Counted from the stretch's first letter, positions 8,471 to 17,795 are shown. The stretch is DNA of 64,000 nt from Pseudomonas sp. M47T1 (GCF_000263855.1 NZ_AJWX01000004.1:124001-188000), one strand, 5' to 3'. Program-made: numbers and translations. Notes: a model not told the origin generated them from the sequence alone.

Positions 8471-10756
8471 TCAAAGCGACGAGTATTTTTTGCGAAGACG
8501 CTGGCGGATCAGTTCGGCCAGGGTATTCATCACGAACGTGAACAGCAGCAACACCAGCGCGGCCAGGAACAGCACGCGGTAGTGGCTGCCGCCCACCTCC
8601 GACTCGGGCATTTCCACCGCCACGTTGGCGGCCAGGGTGCGCATCCCTTCAAACAGATTCATGTTCATGACCGGCGTGTTGCCGGTAGCCATCAGTACAA
8701 TCATGGTTTCGCCGACCGCGCGGCCCATGCCGATCATCAGCGCCGAGAAGATCCCCGGGCTCGCGGTGAGCAGCACCACGCGGGTCAGGGTTTGCCACGG
8801 TGTGGCGCCCAGCGCCAGTGAGCCCAGGGTCAGGCTGCGCGGCACGCTGAACACCGCGTCTTCGGCAATCGAATAGATGTTGGGGATAACCGCGAAGCCC
8901 ATCGCCAGGCCCACCACCAGGGCGTTGCGCTGGTCATAGGTGATTTTCAGGTCGTTGCTGATCCACTGGCGCATGTCACCGGCGAAGAACCAGTTTTCCA
9001 GGTGTGGGCTCATGAACAGCGAGAACCACGCCACCAGCAGGATCACGGGTACCAGGATGGCGCTCTCCCAACCGTCCGGTACCCGCAGGCGAATGGACTC
9101 GGGCAGACGGCTCCAGCCGAAACCCGCCAACAAAATACCCACCGGCGTCAGCAGCAACAGGCTGAAGACCCCCGGCAAATGGGCTTCCAGGTACGGCGCC
9201 AGGAACAGCCCGGCGAGGAAGCCGAGAATCACCGTGGGCATGGCCTCCATCAGTTCGATCACCGGCTTGACCTTGCGGCGCAGGGCCGGGGCCATGAAGT
9301 AGGCAGTGTAGATGGCTGCCGCGACTGCCAGAGGGGCGGCCAGGAACATGGCGTAGAACGCCGCCTTTAGGGTACCGAAGGTCAGCGGCGCCAGGCTCAG
9401 CTTGGGTTCGAAGTCGGAGGTGGCCGCCGTGGACTGCCACACGTACTTGGGTTCGTCGTAGTTTTCATACCAGACCTTGTCCCACAGCGCGCTCCACGAC
9501 ACCTCGGGGTGCGGGTTGACCAGCACCATCTTCAACAGTTTGCCGCCCTCTTCCACCAGTATGCGGTTGGCGCGCGGCGACAAGGCCACCACGCCGGGGC
9601 CCTGGGCCACTTGTTCAACCAGCAAGGTACGGTGGGCGGTGCTGTGAAACACACCCAACTGCCCCATCGCGTTCACCGCGATGAAGCCCTTGCGGCGCTG
9701 CTCGGCGGTAATGTCCACGATAGACGTACTGCCCATCTGGAAGTCGCGGATATGCGTGAGGCGCGGGTCGCCGTCGACGTCGCGGGCCATGAACCACTGG
9801 CCCAGGCCGCCCTTGGAGGTGCCGATGATCAGGGAGACCCCGCCCACCAATTGCGTGCTGGCGGTGACTTCGGCGTTGGCGTCCTCAAGCAGTTTGTAGC
9901 GACCGTTGAGGCTCTTGTCGCGCAGGTCGAAGACGTCGGCCTGGGCCCGGCCATTGATCACGTAGAGCCACTGCTGGCGGGGGTCGACGAAGATAGCCTT
10001 GACCTGTTCGGTCATCTGCGGAAGTTCGATGACGGCCTGGGTGGTCGTGGTCTCGCCGGTGAGCATGTTTTCCTCTTTGGCCAGGGAAATCACATGCAGT
10101 TGCGGACCAGTGGAGCCGGCCACCACCAGGTTGTCATCAGTGGCGCTGAGATTGATGTGCTCCAGCGGCCGCCCCTGGTCATCCAGGGTCAGCGGCGTCT
10201 GCCCATAGGGGAATTCGACAGTGGGCGTGATGGTCTTCTGGCCGTCCGGGTAGGTCACCTTGTAGGTGTGGCGGAAGATCATCGCCTGACCATTGGACAA
10301 CCCGAGAATCACCAGCGAACTGCCCGGCTGGTCTTCGCCAATGGACGCGACACGGGTACCCGGGGGCAGCGGCAGGTCGACGCGCTTGAGCTCGGTGCCG
10401 TCTTTGGTGCTGAAGAACAGCGCCTGACCACGGTCGGAAACCCGCATGCCCACCATGTTCTGCTCTTCGAGGGTAAGCATCAACGGCTTGCCAGCGCCCT
10501 GTTCCCAGGCAGGGGTCAGCGTGGTCCTGGTGGTCAGTTGGGCGCCCTGGAACAGGGGCAGCACCACATAAGCCAGGTAGAAAAAAATCAGCGTAATGGC
10601 GGCCAGCACGGCCAACCCGCCCACCCACACACCCCAACGGGTGAGGTGATCCTTGAGCGCCCGCATCTTGCGCTTGCGCACCAGGGCCGGCGTGTTGAAA
10701 TCAATACGCGCCGGGGGCTTGCGGGGGGTCATTGCAGAGTTGGCCAGATCATTCAT
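8471..10756 (-). CDS. pstC: Phosphate ABC transporter permease PstC (long form)
   Basis: A 761-residue inner-membrane permease with one N-terminal helix (about 40-65), a long periplasmic beta-rich insert of roughly 380 residues, and a C-terminal MetI-type domain with the EAA motif (GSLALGATPWQTLTRVVL) and the conserved AVGETMIV. I prefer the ATG at 10756 over the GTG at 10762 because AGGGTG lies at the right distance upstream of it. It is the first gene of pstC-pstA-pstB-phoU and has its own Pho box at 10779-10796, so it can be read independently of pstS. What the large insert does is not known to me. Confidence 0.94.
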   Translation of the reverse strand: MNDLANSAMTPRKPPARIDFNTPALVRKRKMRALKDHLTRWGVWVGGLAVLAAITLIFFYLAYVVLPLFQGAQLTTRTTLTPAWEQGAGKPLMLTLEEQNMVGMRVSDRGQALFFSTKDGTELKRVDLPLPPGTRVASIGEDQPGSSLVILGLSNGQAMIFRHTYKVTYPDGQKTITPTVEFPYGQTPLTLDDQGRPLEHINLSATDDNLVVAGSTGPQLHVISLAKEENMLTGETTTTQAVIELPQMTEQVKAIFVDPRQQWLYVINGRAQADVFDLRDKSLNGRYKLLEDANAEVTASTQLVGGVSLIIGTSKGGLGQWFMARDVDGDPRLTHIRDFQMGSTSIVDITAEQRRKGFIAVNAMGQLGVFHSTAHRTLLVEQVAQGPGVVALSPRANRILVEEGGKLLKMVLVNPHPEVSWSALWDKVWYENYDEPKYVWQSTAATSDFEPKLSLAPLTFGTLKAAFYAMFLAAPLAVAAAIYTAYFMAPALRRKVKPVIELMEAMPTVILGFLAGLFLAPYLEAHLPGVFSLLLLTPVGILLAGFGWSRLPESIRLRVPDGWESAILVPVILLVAWFSLFMSPHLENWFFAGDMRQWISNDLKITYDQRNALVVGLAMGFAVIPNIYSIAEDAVFSVPRSLTLGSLALGATPWQTLTRVVLLTASPGIFSALMIGMGRAVGETMIVLMATGNTPVMNMNLFEGMRTLAANVAVEMPESEVGGSHYRVLFLAALVLLLFTFVMNTLAELIRQRLRKKYSSL

Positions 10757-10778
10757 GCGCACACCCTAGCGGCCTCGT

Positions 10779-10796
10779 ATTACAGAAACATGACAG
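10779..10796 (-). promoter_or_regulatory. Pho box upstream of pstC
   Basis: On the minus strand CTGTCATgtttCTGTAAT is an almost perfect PhoB site: two 7-bp direct repeats with a 4-bp spacer. A weaker third repeat (GCGTCAA) sits four bases further upstream. A TAATAC -10-like element overlaps its downstream edge. It lies about 25 bp before the pstC start. Confidence 0.85.
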
Positions 10797-10896
10797 TGAA
10801 TTGACGCAGCAAGGTCTGCCGCCCAACCATTCTGGGCAGCATACCGGGTCAATCGCGAAGCAAGGCCTCTAGGCAGGGCCTCGCAGGGCATTCTAC

Positions 10897-11883
10897 TTAC
10901 TTTGAGCCTTCGCTCAGCCCCAAATCCGCCAAGGCTTTGGCCGCGACTTTGGCTGGGAGCGGGATGTAACCATCTTTTACCACGATCTGCTGACCGGATT
11001 GTGACAGCACCAGCTTCACAAACTCGGCTTCCATGGGTGCCAACGGCTTGTTAGGCGCCTTGTTGACGTACAGGAACAGGAAGCGCGACAGCGGGTACTT
11101 GCCGTTAAGGGCGTTTTCTTCCGTGTCTTCGACGAAATTGGTGGTGCCCTTCCTGGCCAGGGGCACGGTTTTCACGCTGGCGGTCTTGTAGCCGATGCCC
11201 GAATAACCGATGCCATTGAGCGAACTGCTGATGGACTGTACCACCGAGGCGGAACCTGGCTGCTCATTGACGTTGGGCTTGAAGTCACCCTTGCACAGCG
11301 CCTCTTCCTTGAAATAGCCATAGGTGCCAGACACCGAGTTGCGGCCGAACAGTTGTACCGACTTGCCGGCCAACTCGCCCGTCACGCCCAGGTCGCCCCA
11401 GGTCTTGACCTCAGCCTTGGCGCCACACAGGCGGTTGGCCGAAAAAATCGCGTCCACCTGTTCCATGGTCAGGTGCTCGATGGGGTTGTCCTTGTGCACG
11501 AACACTGCCAGGGCATCCACCGCCACCGGAATCGCCGTGGGTTTGTAGCCGTGCTTCTGCTCGAAGGCCTGCAGTTCAACGTCCTTCATCCTGCGGCTCA
11601 TGGGGCCGAAGTTGGCGGTGCCTTCAGTCAGCGCGGGCGGCGCAGTGGACGAACCGGCGGCCTGGATCTGGATGTTGACGTTGGGGTATTCCTTTTTATA
11701 GGACTCTGCCCACAGGGTCATGAGGTTGGCCAAGGTATCGGAGCCCACGCTGGACAGGTTGCCCGACACGCCAGTGGTCCTCACATAAACGGGGATCGCG
11801 GGGTCAACGGCGGCGACCGCATGAACGGAGGCGGCACTCGCGGTGGCGAAGCAAATAGCCGCCATCAAACGCTTGAAAGTCAT
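10897..11883 (-). CDS. pstS: Periplasmic phosphate-binding protein PstS
   Basis: A 328-residue substrate-binding protein of the Pst importer. The start is the ATG at 11883 ([12 protein letters not shown]), which gives a clean signal peptide ending near AVAA and has AGGACA upstream; a longer open frame to 12012 runs through the promoter and is rejected. Phosphate-contact signatures are visible: [16 protein letters not shown], an [13 protein letters not shown] loop and SGIGY. It is separated from pstC by 140 bp that includes a separate Pho box, so it can be made in excess of the permeases. Its own Pho box is at 11943-11971. Confidence 0.96.
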   Translation of the reverse strand: MTFKRLMAAICFATASAASVHAVAAVDPAIPVYVRTTGVSGNLSSVGSDTLANLMTLWAESYKKEYPNVNIQIQAAGSSTAPPALTEGTANFGPMSRRMKDVELQAFEQKHGYKPTAIPVAVDALAVFVHKDNPIEHLTMEQVDAIFSANRLCGAKAEVKTWGDLGVTGELAGKSVQLFGRNSVSGTYGYFKEEALCKGDFKPNVNEQPGSASVVQSISSSLNGIGYSGIGYKTASVKTVPLARKGTTNFVEDTEENALNGKYPLSRFLFLYVNKAPNKPLAPMEAEFVKLVLSQSGQQIVVKDGYIPLPAKVAAKALADLGLSEGSK

Positions 11884-11942
11884 GCGCGTGTCCTGGAATT
11901 GGGGGTTTTCGAATGGGTCGGGCGCCAGTATTGATAGCCCAT

Positions 11943-11971
11943 GTGAATATTCTATGTATGGATTGTGACAG
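11943..11971 (-). promoter_or_regulatory. Pho box (three repeats) upstream of pstS
   Basis: On the minus strand three 7-mers (CTGTCAC, CATACAT, TATTCAC) are spaced by exactly 4 bp each, the layout of PhoB sites. The first is a strong match to CTGTCAT and the others match in their 3' halves. The site is 60-88 bp upstream of the pstS start. Confidence 0.75.
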
Positions 11972-12017
11972 GAGGATGAATGGCCATTACGGGATGTTTC
12001 GATGTCTAGCACCCTAT

Positions 12018-12043
12018 GAAAAAAGACGCCTAAGCGTCTTTTT
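12018..12043 (-). terminator. Intrinsic terminator after the MFS carrier gene
   Basis: AAGACGC pairs with GCGTCTT over a 4-nt loop, flanked by A and T runs, so it could work in both directions. On the minus strand it follows the MFS gene and insulates pstS from it. Confidence 0.85.
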
Positions 12044-12093
12044 CAAACATTTTTCGCAGGCCTGTAGTCGCAGCCGCCAGGCTACTGGTGTGA

Positions 12094-13383
12094 TCAGCGC
12101 TTTTTAGCGAGGAGATAGAGGCCCACGAGCAAGCCAATCATGCAAATCCCTGCAACATAGTAGGCCGGCCCCATCGGGTCGGATTTCAGCAGCAGGGTCA
12201 CAATCATCGGCGTCAGGCCTCCGAATATGGCGTAGGCCAGGTTGTAGGAGAACGACAGCCCGGTAAAGCGCACGGCTGCCGGGAACGCCTTGACCATCAC
12301 GTAAGGCACCGCGCCGATGGTGCCGACAAACAGGCCCGTCAACGCATACAGCGCGAACAGCCAGTCCGGATGAGCGTGCAGGCTGTGGTAGAACACCCAC
12401 GAGCTAATCAGCAGGGCCAAGCTGCCAATCACGAATACACGGCCGGCACCGTAGCGGTCAGCCAAGGCACCAGCGCACACGCAACCCAGGCTCAGGAACA
12501 CGATGGCCAGGCTGTTGGCCTGCAGCGCCACTGCGGGGCTGAAGCCGTAGACGGTCTGCAGCACGGTGGGGGTCATCAGGATAACCACCACGATGCCGGC
12601 CGACAGCAGCCAGGTGAGCAGCATCGACACGACGATGGCGCCACGGTGGTCTCGCAATACTGCACGCAGGGGGATTTCCTCCGCCAGCGCCTTGCGTTGC
12701 TGCAATTCGGCGAACACTGGGGTTTCGTGCAGCCAGCGGCGCAGGTACACCGACATCAGGCCAAATACACCGCCGAGCAGGAACGGAATGCGCCAGGCGT
12801 AGTCCGACACTTCAGCCGCGCTGTAGGTGCTGTTGACCAGCGTCGCCACCAACGAGCCCAGCAGGATGCCTGCGGTCAGGCCCGAGGTCAGCGTGCCGCA
12901 CGCGTAGCCCACATGGCGTGCCGGCACGTGCTCGGACACGAATACCCAGGCACCTGGCACTTCACCACCAATGGCGGCCCCCTGGATAACGCGCATCAGC
13001 AGCAACAGAATCGGTGCCCACAGGCCGATCTGCGCATAGGTCGGCAGCAAACCCATGATCAGAGTCGGCACGGCCATCATGAAGATGCTCAAGGTGAACA
13101 TTTTCTTGCGGCCCAGCAGGTCGCCGAAGTGCGCCATGACAATGCCGCCCAGGGGGCGGGCCAGGTAGCCGGCGGCGAAAATGCCGAAGGTCTGCATCAG
13201 CCGCAGCCATTCAGGCATGTCGGCGGGGAAGAACAATTTGCCGACCACGGTGGCAAAGAACACGAAAATGATGAAATCGTAGAATTCCAGCGCACCACCC
13301 AGGGCGGAAAGCGACAAGGTCTTGTAGTCGTTGCGGGTCAAGGGACGCGCCGGTTGCGCGTGACTGGAGGGCACGGAGGTCAT
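12094..13383 (-). CDS. MFS transporter, metabolite:H+ symporter (MHS) type
   Basis: A 429-residue inner-membrane carrier with about 12 hydrophobic helices. Family marks are GGALEFYDFIIF in helix 1, RPLGGIVMAHFGDLLGRKK in the loop between helices 2 and 3, and RVIQGAAIGGEVPGAW in helix 4, all typical of the ShiA/ProP/CitA-like MHS group that takes up organic acids or osmolytes with protons. I place the start at MTSVPSSH (13383); the longer frame upstream has no Shine-Dalgarno sequence. It sits just before pstS on the same strand but behind its own terminator. The substrate cannot be read from the sequence. Confidence 0.88.
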   Translation of the reverse strand: MTSVPSSHAQPARPLTRNDYKTLSLSALGGALEFYDFIIFVFFATVVGKLFFPADMPEWLRLMQTFGIFAAGYLARPLGGIVMAHFGDLLGRKKMFTLSIFMMAVPTLIMGLLPTYAQIGLWAPILLLLMRVIQGAAIGGEVPGAWVFVSEHVPARHVGYACGTLTSGLTAGILLGSLVATLVNSTYSAAEVSDYAWRIPFLLGGVFGLMSVYLRRWLHETPVFAELQQRKALAEEIPLRAVLRDHRGAIVVSMLLTWLLSAGIVVVILMTPTVLQTVYGFSPAVALQANSLAIVFLSLGCVCAGALADRYGAGRVFVIGSLALLISSWVFYHSLHAHPDWLFALYALTGLFVGTIGAVPYVMVKAFPAAVRFTGLSFSYNLAYAIFGGLTPMIVTLLLKSDPMGPAYYVAGICMIGLLVGLYLLAKKR

Positions 13384-13751
13384 GATGTGGCTTCTCTTAT
13401 AGGCATAGCGGCAACCCTCACCAGGGCTGCTTGCGGCTTGGCAGGTGGGGCACGATAGCAAATTGCTCGAAAAAGCACATGGATAGCGCTTTCCGGCCGA
13501 TTAAATGGGTACCGGACGGTCGTCGCTCTACTGACCGCCCTATATACTGCGCGTCTGTAGGAATTTTCTGGTTGGATGCAGGGTGTTTGTGCGAAAACGT
13601 CGCTATATGCGTTAGCCGATTTCGCAGAGTTACCCTTGGCGCGCCTCTGTTGGCGAAAGCAGCGTAATATGAAGCTGAATCGTTTTATATGAGGCGTCAT
13701 TATCGTTACGCCAACCCTATTTGAGAGTTTTGGGTCAGAGGCACCCCGAGC
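13384..13751. other. Divergent intergenic region, MFS carrier / thioesterase
   Basis: 368 bp with no convincing gene; a 78-codon frame inside it has no Shine-Dalgarno sequence or family resemblance. It is locally AT-richer than its surroundings. It contains TATACT-like -10 elements (for example near 13541-13551) and probably carries the two divergent promoters. I see no clear operator. Confidence 0.6.
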
Positions 13752-14153
13752 ATGATTGAACTCGAACAAGAAGATCCTATTCCGCAAGGCGATCTCGCCC
13801 TGCAAATAACCGCGTTACCTCGAGAGACCAACGGTTTCGGCGACATATTCGGTGGCTGGCTGGTCGCGCAGATGGACTTGGCCGGCACCGCCATGGCCAG
13901 CAAGGTAGCCGGTGGGCGCGTAGCCACGGTTGCCATTGATCGCATGGCGTTCCTGGTGCCGGTTGCAGTGGGCGCGCAATTGTCTTTTTATACCCAGACC
14001 CTGGAAATCGGCCGCAGCTCGATCCAGATGATGGTCGAGGTATGGAGCGACGATCCGCTGTCCAGCGAATGGCGCAAAGTCACCGAGGCTGTATTCGTAT
14101 TTGTCGCCATTGATGGCAGCGGTCGCACTCGTTCGGTACCGCCACGTCGCTGA
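13752..14153 (+). CDS. Acyl-CoA thioesterase, YciA-like hot-dog fold
   Basis: A 133-residue single hot-dog protein that hydrolyses acyl-CoA to free acid and CoA. The family motif FGDIFGGWLVAQMDLAGTAMA carries the catalytic Asp and the helix of the fold. The following strands (VATVAIDRMAFLVPV) and the C-terminal acidic/hydrophobic strand ending FVFVAIDG match YciA/BACH-type enzymes. The length is normal. It is followed 70 bp later by the mutarotase gene on the same strand. The chain-length preference is unknown; YciA members are broad. Confidence 0.88.
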   Translation: MIELEQEDPIPQGDLALQITALPRETNGFGDIFGGWLVAQMDLAGTAMASKVAGGRVATVAIDRMAFLVPVAVGAQLSFYTQTLEIGRSSIQMMVEVWSDDPLSSEWRKVTEAVFVFVAIDGSGRTRSVPPRR

Positions 14154-14222
14154 ATATCGGCAAACTTGGCGGCTGTTTCAGGGTCAACTGAATATCTATT
14201 GGATTGGAAGCGAGAACTGCGC

Positions 14223-15122
14223 ATGTCTACCCCCCAGGTCGAGTCGGTCAAACTGGATGAACTCAACTGCTGGCGTATCAGCCACAGCGGCGCCGAGCTG
14301 CTGGTTGCCCAACAGGGCGCGCAGATTCTCAGCTACCAGCGCGACGGCGAGCAGCCGCTGATCTGGCTTAATGAGCAGGCGGTATTCAAGCGCGGCACGC
14401 CGGTGCGAACCGGGGTCCCGGTGTGCTGGCCGTGGTTTGGCATCTTCGCCCGCAACCCGCAGTCCGTGCAGGGCATGTACAAGTCCGAGCCGGCCCCCAC
14501 CCATGGCCTGGTTCGGGCGCTGGACTGGCAGTTGCACGGCATCGACAGCGCGACCGACGACAACCTGCGCATCGACTTCACCCTGCCCGAGGCCGAAGGC
14601 AAGCTGCCTGGCTGGCCGCACAAGGTGGCGTTGAAGCTGAGCATCGTGCTGGGCGACCACTTGGGCGTGAGCCTCACCAGCACCAACCTGGGCGACGAAC
14701 CGGTCACCCTGAGCCAGGCACTGCACAGCTACTTCGCGGTCAGCGACGTGCGCGATGTGCACGTGGAAGGCGTGGCGGGCCTGAAGTACATCGAGACCCT
14801 GGAAGACTGGCAGGTGCGCGATCAAGCCAACGAACTGCGCTTTGCCGGCGAGACCGACCGTATCTACCAGCAGGTACCTGCACAGTTGACCATCGTCGAC
14901 CCGGCCTGGAAACGCCGTGTGCGCGTGACCAGCAGCGGCTCCAATGCCGCCGTCATCTGGAACCCCTGGATCGACCGCGCCGCGCAACTGAGCGACATGG
15001 CCGACGACGGCTGGCAGCGCATGCTGTGCATCGAAACGGCCAACGTGATGGACGACGTGGTGATTTTGCTGCCGGGTGCCGAGCATACGCTGGGCTTCAC
15101 ACTGGTCAGCGAAGCGCTTTAA
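14223..15122 (+). CDS. D-hexose-6-phosphate mutarotase (YeaD-like aldose epimerase)
   Basis: A 299-residue galactose-mutarotase-fold enzyme that interconverts alpha and beta anomers of hexose 6-phosphates. Seen directly: GVPVCWPWFG and THGLVR (active-site Arg/His region), LHSYFAV (catalytic His) and a late catalytic Glu in MLCIETAN, all hallmarks of the YeaD group. The start is the ATG at 14223 behind GGAAGCGAG; the upstream in-frame ATG at 14166 overlaps the thioesterase terminus region and lacks a Shine-Dalgarno sequence. It is monocistronic or co-transcribed with the thioesterase, and its end is marked by a palindromic hairpin. Confidence 0.92.
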   Translation: MSTPQVESVKLDELNCWRISHSGAELLVAQQGAQILSYQRDGEQPLIWLNEQAVFKRGTPVRTGVPVCWPWFGIFARNPQSVQGMYKSEPAPTHGLVRALDWQLHGIDSATDDNLRIDFTLPEAEGKLPGWPHKVALKLSIVLGDHLGVSLTSTNLGDEPVTLSQALHSYFAVSDVRDVHVEGVAGLKYIETLEDWQVRDQANELRFAGETDRIYQQVPAQLTIVDPAWKRRVRVTSSGSNAAVIWNPWIDRAAQLSDMADDGWQRMLCIETANVMDDVVILLPGAEHTLGFTLVSEAL

Positions 15123-15133
15123 GCTCACAAAAC

Positions 15134-15163
15134 TGTAGCCGCAGCCTGGTGGCAGCGGCTACG
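15134..15163. repeat. GTAGCC-type palindromic hairpin
   Basis: GTAGCCGC pairs with GCGGCTAC across a 12-nt loop between the convergent mutarotase and DUF3299 genes. It belongs to the same family as 2731-2756, 18329-18352 and 59333-59426. Confidence 0.7.
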
Positions 15164-15181
15164 GGTTCGACGTGATGAGCG

Positions 15182-15721
15182 TTAGAGGTCAGCCTCTACC
15201 ACCACCCGCACCTTCGACGCATCCATCGCGTACGCCGCATCGGCCATGTCATTGCTGACCTTCTCGACCTTTAACGTGCCAATCGCCCACAGCGGCGTGT
15301 AGATGTCGTCCAGTTTCAACCCCTTGGGGTAGCGGATCAGGATCATCTGGTTGGGCGGCGGTGGCGGCACGTGAATGCAGGCGCCCGGGTAAGGCACCAG
15401 GAAGAACGCGGTCGCGCGGCCCTTGGCATCGGTTTCCAACGGCACCGGGTAGCCGCCAATGCGAATGTTCTTGCCGTCCATTTCCGCCACGGTCTTGGTC
15501 GAATACATCACCGCCGGCAGGCCCTTGCTCTGCTTCAGGCCACCCTTGTGGGTGAAGTTGCCATCGCCCTCGGGCGTGTTGTGGGTGATTTCCGGCATGG
15601 CCTCCAGGGCCTTCTGGTCCGACTTGGGCATCAATGACAGCCAGTCGGTTTCCGGAAGCTTTTCGGCGGCATGCACGAGGCCACTGAGGGCCAGCAAGGT
15701 GGCAAATAGAAAACGGCGCAT
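15182..15721 (-). CDS. Exported DUF3299-family protein
   Basis: A 179-residue protein with a signal peptide (MRRFLFATLLALSGLVHA) and a DUF3299 core. The core shows VRIGGYPVPL-like (here IRIGGYPVPLE), a Pro/Cys stretch (GACIHVPPPPPNQM) and a final beta segment. Proteins of this family are periplasmic; no reaction has been assigned that I know of. The Cys in GACIH next to five prolines is a family hallmark. I use the ATG at 15721 (GAGG upstream) and not the in-frame upstream MSRPF. It follows the GlsB-like gene, behind a terminator. Confidence 0.8.
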   Translation of the reverse strand: MRRFLFATLLALSGLVHAAEKLPETDWLSLMPKSDQKALEAMPEITHNTPEGDGNFTHKGGLKQSKGLPAVMYSTKTVAEMDGKNIRIGGYPVPLETDAKGRATAFFLVPYPGACIHVPPPPPNQMILIRYPKGLKLDDIYTPLWAIGTLKVEKVSNDMADAAYAMDASKVRVVVEADL

Positions 15722-15756
15722 GAAGGGCCTCGACACGAAATGAGTCGAGCATTCTA

Positions 15757-15784
15757 GCCCTCTCTGCGCGCCAGCAGAGAGGGC
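15757..15784 (-). terminator. Hairpin terminator after the GlsB-like gene
   Basis: GCCCTCTCTG pairs with CAGAGAGGGC over an 8-nt loop, 14 bp after the small membrane-protein stop on the minus strand. There is no long T-run, so efficiency is uncertain. Confidence 0.65.
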
Positions 15785-15797
15785 CGTTGGGCGAATG

Positions 15798-16043
15798 TCA
15801 GTCTTTTTTGATCATGCCGTACAACACCAGCAGAATGATCGCGCCTACCAGCGCACCGAAGAAACCGGCGCCTTGCCCAGCCTGGTAGATGCCCAGCGCC
15901 TGGCCACCGTAGGTAGCCGCCAGCGAGCCGGCAATACCCAGCAGGATGGTCATGATCCAGCCCATGCTGTCGTCGCCAGGCTTGAGGAAGCGTGCGAGCA
16001 GGCCCACGATCAGGCCGATGAAAATGGTGCCGATAATGCCCAT
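15798..16043 (-). CDS. GlsB/YeaQ/YmgE family stress-response membrane protein
   Basis: An 81-residue protein with three hydrophobic helices (MGIIGTIFIGLIVGLLARFL, a central Gly-rich helix, and FFGALVGAIILLVLYGMI). It is of the transglycosylase-associated type, small inner-membrane proteins often induced by stress; the molecular role is unknown. The start at 16043 is preceded by GAGGG. The longer upstream frame is rejected because it runs into the purK-side gap without a ribosome site. It ends in KKD after the last helix. Confidence 0.88.
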   Translation of the reverse strand: MGIIGTIFIGLIVGLLARFLKPGDDSMGWIMTILLGIAGSLAATYGGQALGIYQAGQGAGFFGALVGAIILLVLYGMIKKD

Positions 16044-16133
16044 GTGAAACCCTCTGATTGACTGCATTAGCCAAAGCCTAGTCGTGCTTTGGCATCCTGC
16101 CATCAGAGGGCTCCCGGGGCCCGAGGTTCCCTG

Positions 16134-17216
16134 TCAGTCGCCAATCAGGGCTTCGACGGCCTTGATCTGCTGTTGCAGGGTAGCCATGTCGGCGCTGCGC
16201 AGGGTGGCATGGCCTACCTTGCGACCGACCTTGAACGCCTTGCCATAGTGATGCAGGTGGCAGTCGGCAATCGAGATGACCTTGTCCACTGCCGGTACTT
16301 CACCAATGAAGTTGAGCATGGCGCTTTCGCCCACCTTGGCGGTCGAGCCCAACGGCAGGCCGGCTACGGCGCGCAAGTGATTCTCGAACTGGCTGCACTC
16401 GGCGCCTTCGATGGTCCAGTGCCCGGAGTTGTGCACGCGCGGGGCGATTTCGTTGGCTTTCAGGCCGCCGTCGACTTCGAAGAACTCGAACGCCAGCACG
16501 CCCACATAGTCCAGGTGCTTGAGCACGCGCGAGGCGTAGTCTTCAGCCAGGCCCTGCAACGGGTGGTGAGTGCTGGCCACGGACAGGCGCAGGATGCCGG
16601 TTTCGTGGGTGTTGTGCACCAGCGGGTAGAAGCGGGTTTCGCCATCGCGAGCACGCACGGCAATCAGCGACACTTCGCCGGTGAACGGTACAAAGCCTTC
16701 CAGCAGGCACGGCACGCTGCCCAGCTCGGCGAAGGTACCTTCGACGTCAGCCTGGCTGCGCAATACCTTCTGGCCCTTGCCGTCGTAACCCAAGGTGCGG
16801 GTTTTCAGCACGGCGGGCAGGCCGATGCTGGCAACGGCCGCGTCCAGGTCGGCTTGCGACTGGATGTCGGCAAAGGTAGGCGTTGGCACGCCCAGGTCCT
16901 TGAACATGCTCTTTTCGAACCAGCGGTCGCGAGCGATGCGCAAGGCATCTGCACTCGGGTACACCGGCACGAACTGCGAAAGGAACGCCACGGTTTCAGC
17001 CGGAACGCTTTCGAACTCGAAGGTCACCAGGTCGACTTCGTCGGCCAGCTGGCGCAGGTGGTCCTGGTCGCCGTAGTCGGCACGCAGGTGCTCGCCCAGC
17101 GGCGCGGCGCAGGCGTCGGGCGCCGGGTCCAGAAAAGCGAAGTTCATACCCAGCGGAGTACCCGCCAGGGCCAACATGCGGCCCAGCTGGCCGCCACCGA
17201 TAACACCGATCTTCAT
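16134..17216 (-). CDS. purK: N5-carboxyaminoimidazole ribonucleotide synthase PurK
   Basis: A 360-residue ATP-grasp enzyme of purine synthesis; it makes N5-CAIR from AIR, ATP and bicarbonate. Its N-terminus, MKIGVIGGGQLGRMLALAG, is the family signature. The ATP-grasp core shows KTRTLGYDGKGQ, and EIAPRVHNSGHWTIEGA provides the metal and substrate residues. The length is normal. It starts 9 bp after purE with GAGGCTC as the Shine-Dalgarno sequence, so purE-purK form an operon. Confidence 0.97.
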   Translation of the reverse strand: MKIGVIGGGQLGRMLALAGTPLGMNFAFLDPAPDACAAPLGEHLRADYGDQDHLRQLADEVDLVTFEFESVPAETVAFLSQFVPVYPSADALRIARDRWFEKSMFKDLGVPTPTFADIQSQADLDAAVASIGLPAVLKTRTLGYDGKGQKVLRSQADVEGTFAELGSVPCLLEGFVPFTGEVSLIAVRARDGETRFYPLVHNTHETGILRLSVASTHHPLQGLAEDYASRVLKHLDYVGVLAFEFFEVDGGLKANEIAPRVHNSGHWTIEGAECSQFENHLRAVAGLPLGSTAKVGESAMLNFIGEVPAVDKVISIADCHLHHYGKAFKVGRKVGHATLRSADMATLQQQIKAVEALIGD

Positions 17217-17225
17217 GAAAGAGCC

Positions 17226-17717
17226 TCAGGCCTGACGCGGGTCTGGATTGTCCAGCACGCTGTCTGTCTGTTCAGTGCGGAATTGCTTGAGCACGGTGTG
17301 GAACTGCGGGTGCTTGGCGCCCAGGATGCTGGCCGACAGCAGTGCTGCGTTGATGGCGCCGGCCTTGCCGATGGCCAGGGTAGCCACTGGCACGCCCGCT
17401 GGCATCTGCACGATCGACAGCAGCGAATCGACGCCCGAAAGCATGGAGGACTGGACCGGCACGCCCAGCACAGGCAAGTGGGTCTTGGCCGCGCACATGC
17501 CCGGCAGGTGGGCAGCGCCACCGGCACCGGCGATGATCACTTCGATTCCGCGGCTTTCCGCTTCCTCGGCATACTGGAACAGCAGGTCGGGCGTACGGTG
17601 GGCCGAAACCACGGTGACTTCGTACGGGATACCGAGCTTGTCCAGCATATCGGCGGTGTGGCTAAGGGTGGACCAATCGGACTTGGAGCCCATGATCACG
17701 CCAACCAGTGCACTCAT
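17226..17717 (-). CDS. purE: N5-carboxyaminoimidazole ribonucleotide mutase PurE
   Basis: A 163-residue class I PurE that converts N5-CAIR to CAIR. The start at 17717 ([15 protein letters not shown]) matches the family exactly, with the phosphate loop GSKSD, SAHRTP, a [11 protein letters not shown] catalytic loop and [14 protein letters not shown]. An in-frame extension to 18050 is non-coding leader and repeat. AGAGGCTCG gives a good ribosome site. The 5' leader holds a terminator-like hairpin that may attenuate expression. Confidence 0.97.
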   Translation of the reverse strand: MSALVGVIMGSKSDWSTLSHTADMLDKLGIPYEVTVVSAHRTPDLLFQYAEEAESRGIEVIIAGAGGAAHLPGMCAAKTHLPVLGVPVQSSMLSGVDSLLSIVQMPAGVPVATLAIGKAGAINAALLSASILGAKHPQFHTVLKQFRTEQTDSVLDNPDPRQA

Positions 17718-17751
17718 CGTCGAGCCTCTTCTCTTGGGCGCCCGCAGGCGC

Positions 17752-17795
17752 GTCAAAAAACAACAAGCCACGCAGGAAACCCGGCGTGGCTTGTT
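17752..17795 (-). terminator. Terminator-like hairpin in the purEK leader
   Basis: On the minus strand AACAAGCCACG pairs perfectly over 11 bp with CGTGGCTTGTT across a 12-nt loop, followed at once by GTTTTTTG. It lies 35 nt before the purE ATG and downstream of a TATACT element, so it is within the probable purE leader. Upstream of it another small stem (GGTCGGT / ACCGGCC) can form. It may be an attenuator of purEK, or the terminator of the 56-codon gene further upstream. Confidence 0.7.

Noticed and set aside
11884..12012. Upstream extension of pstS
   Set aside because: It runs through the Pho box and would bury the signal peptide; the ATG at 11883 has a ribosome site.
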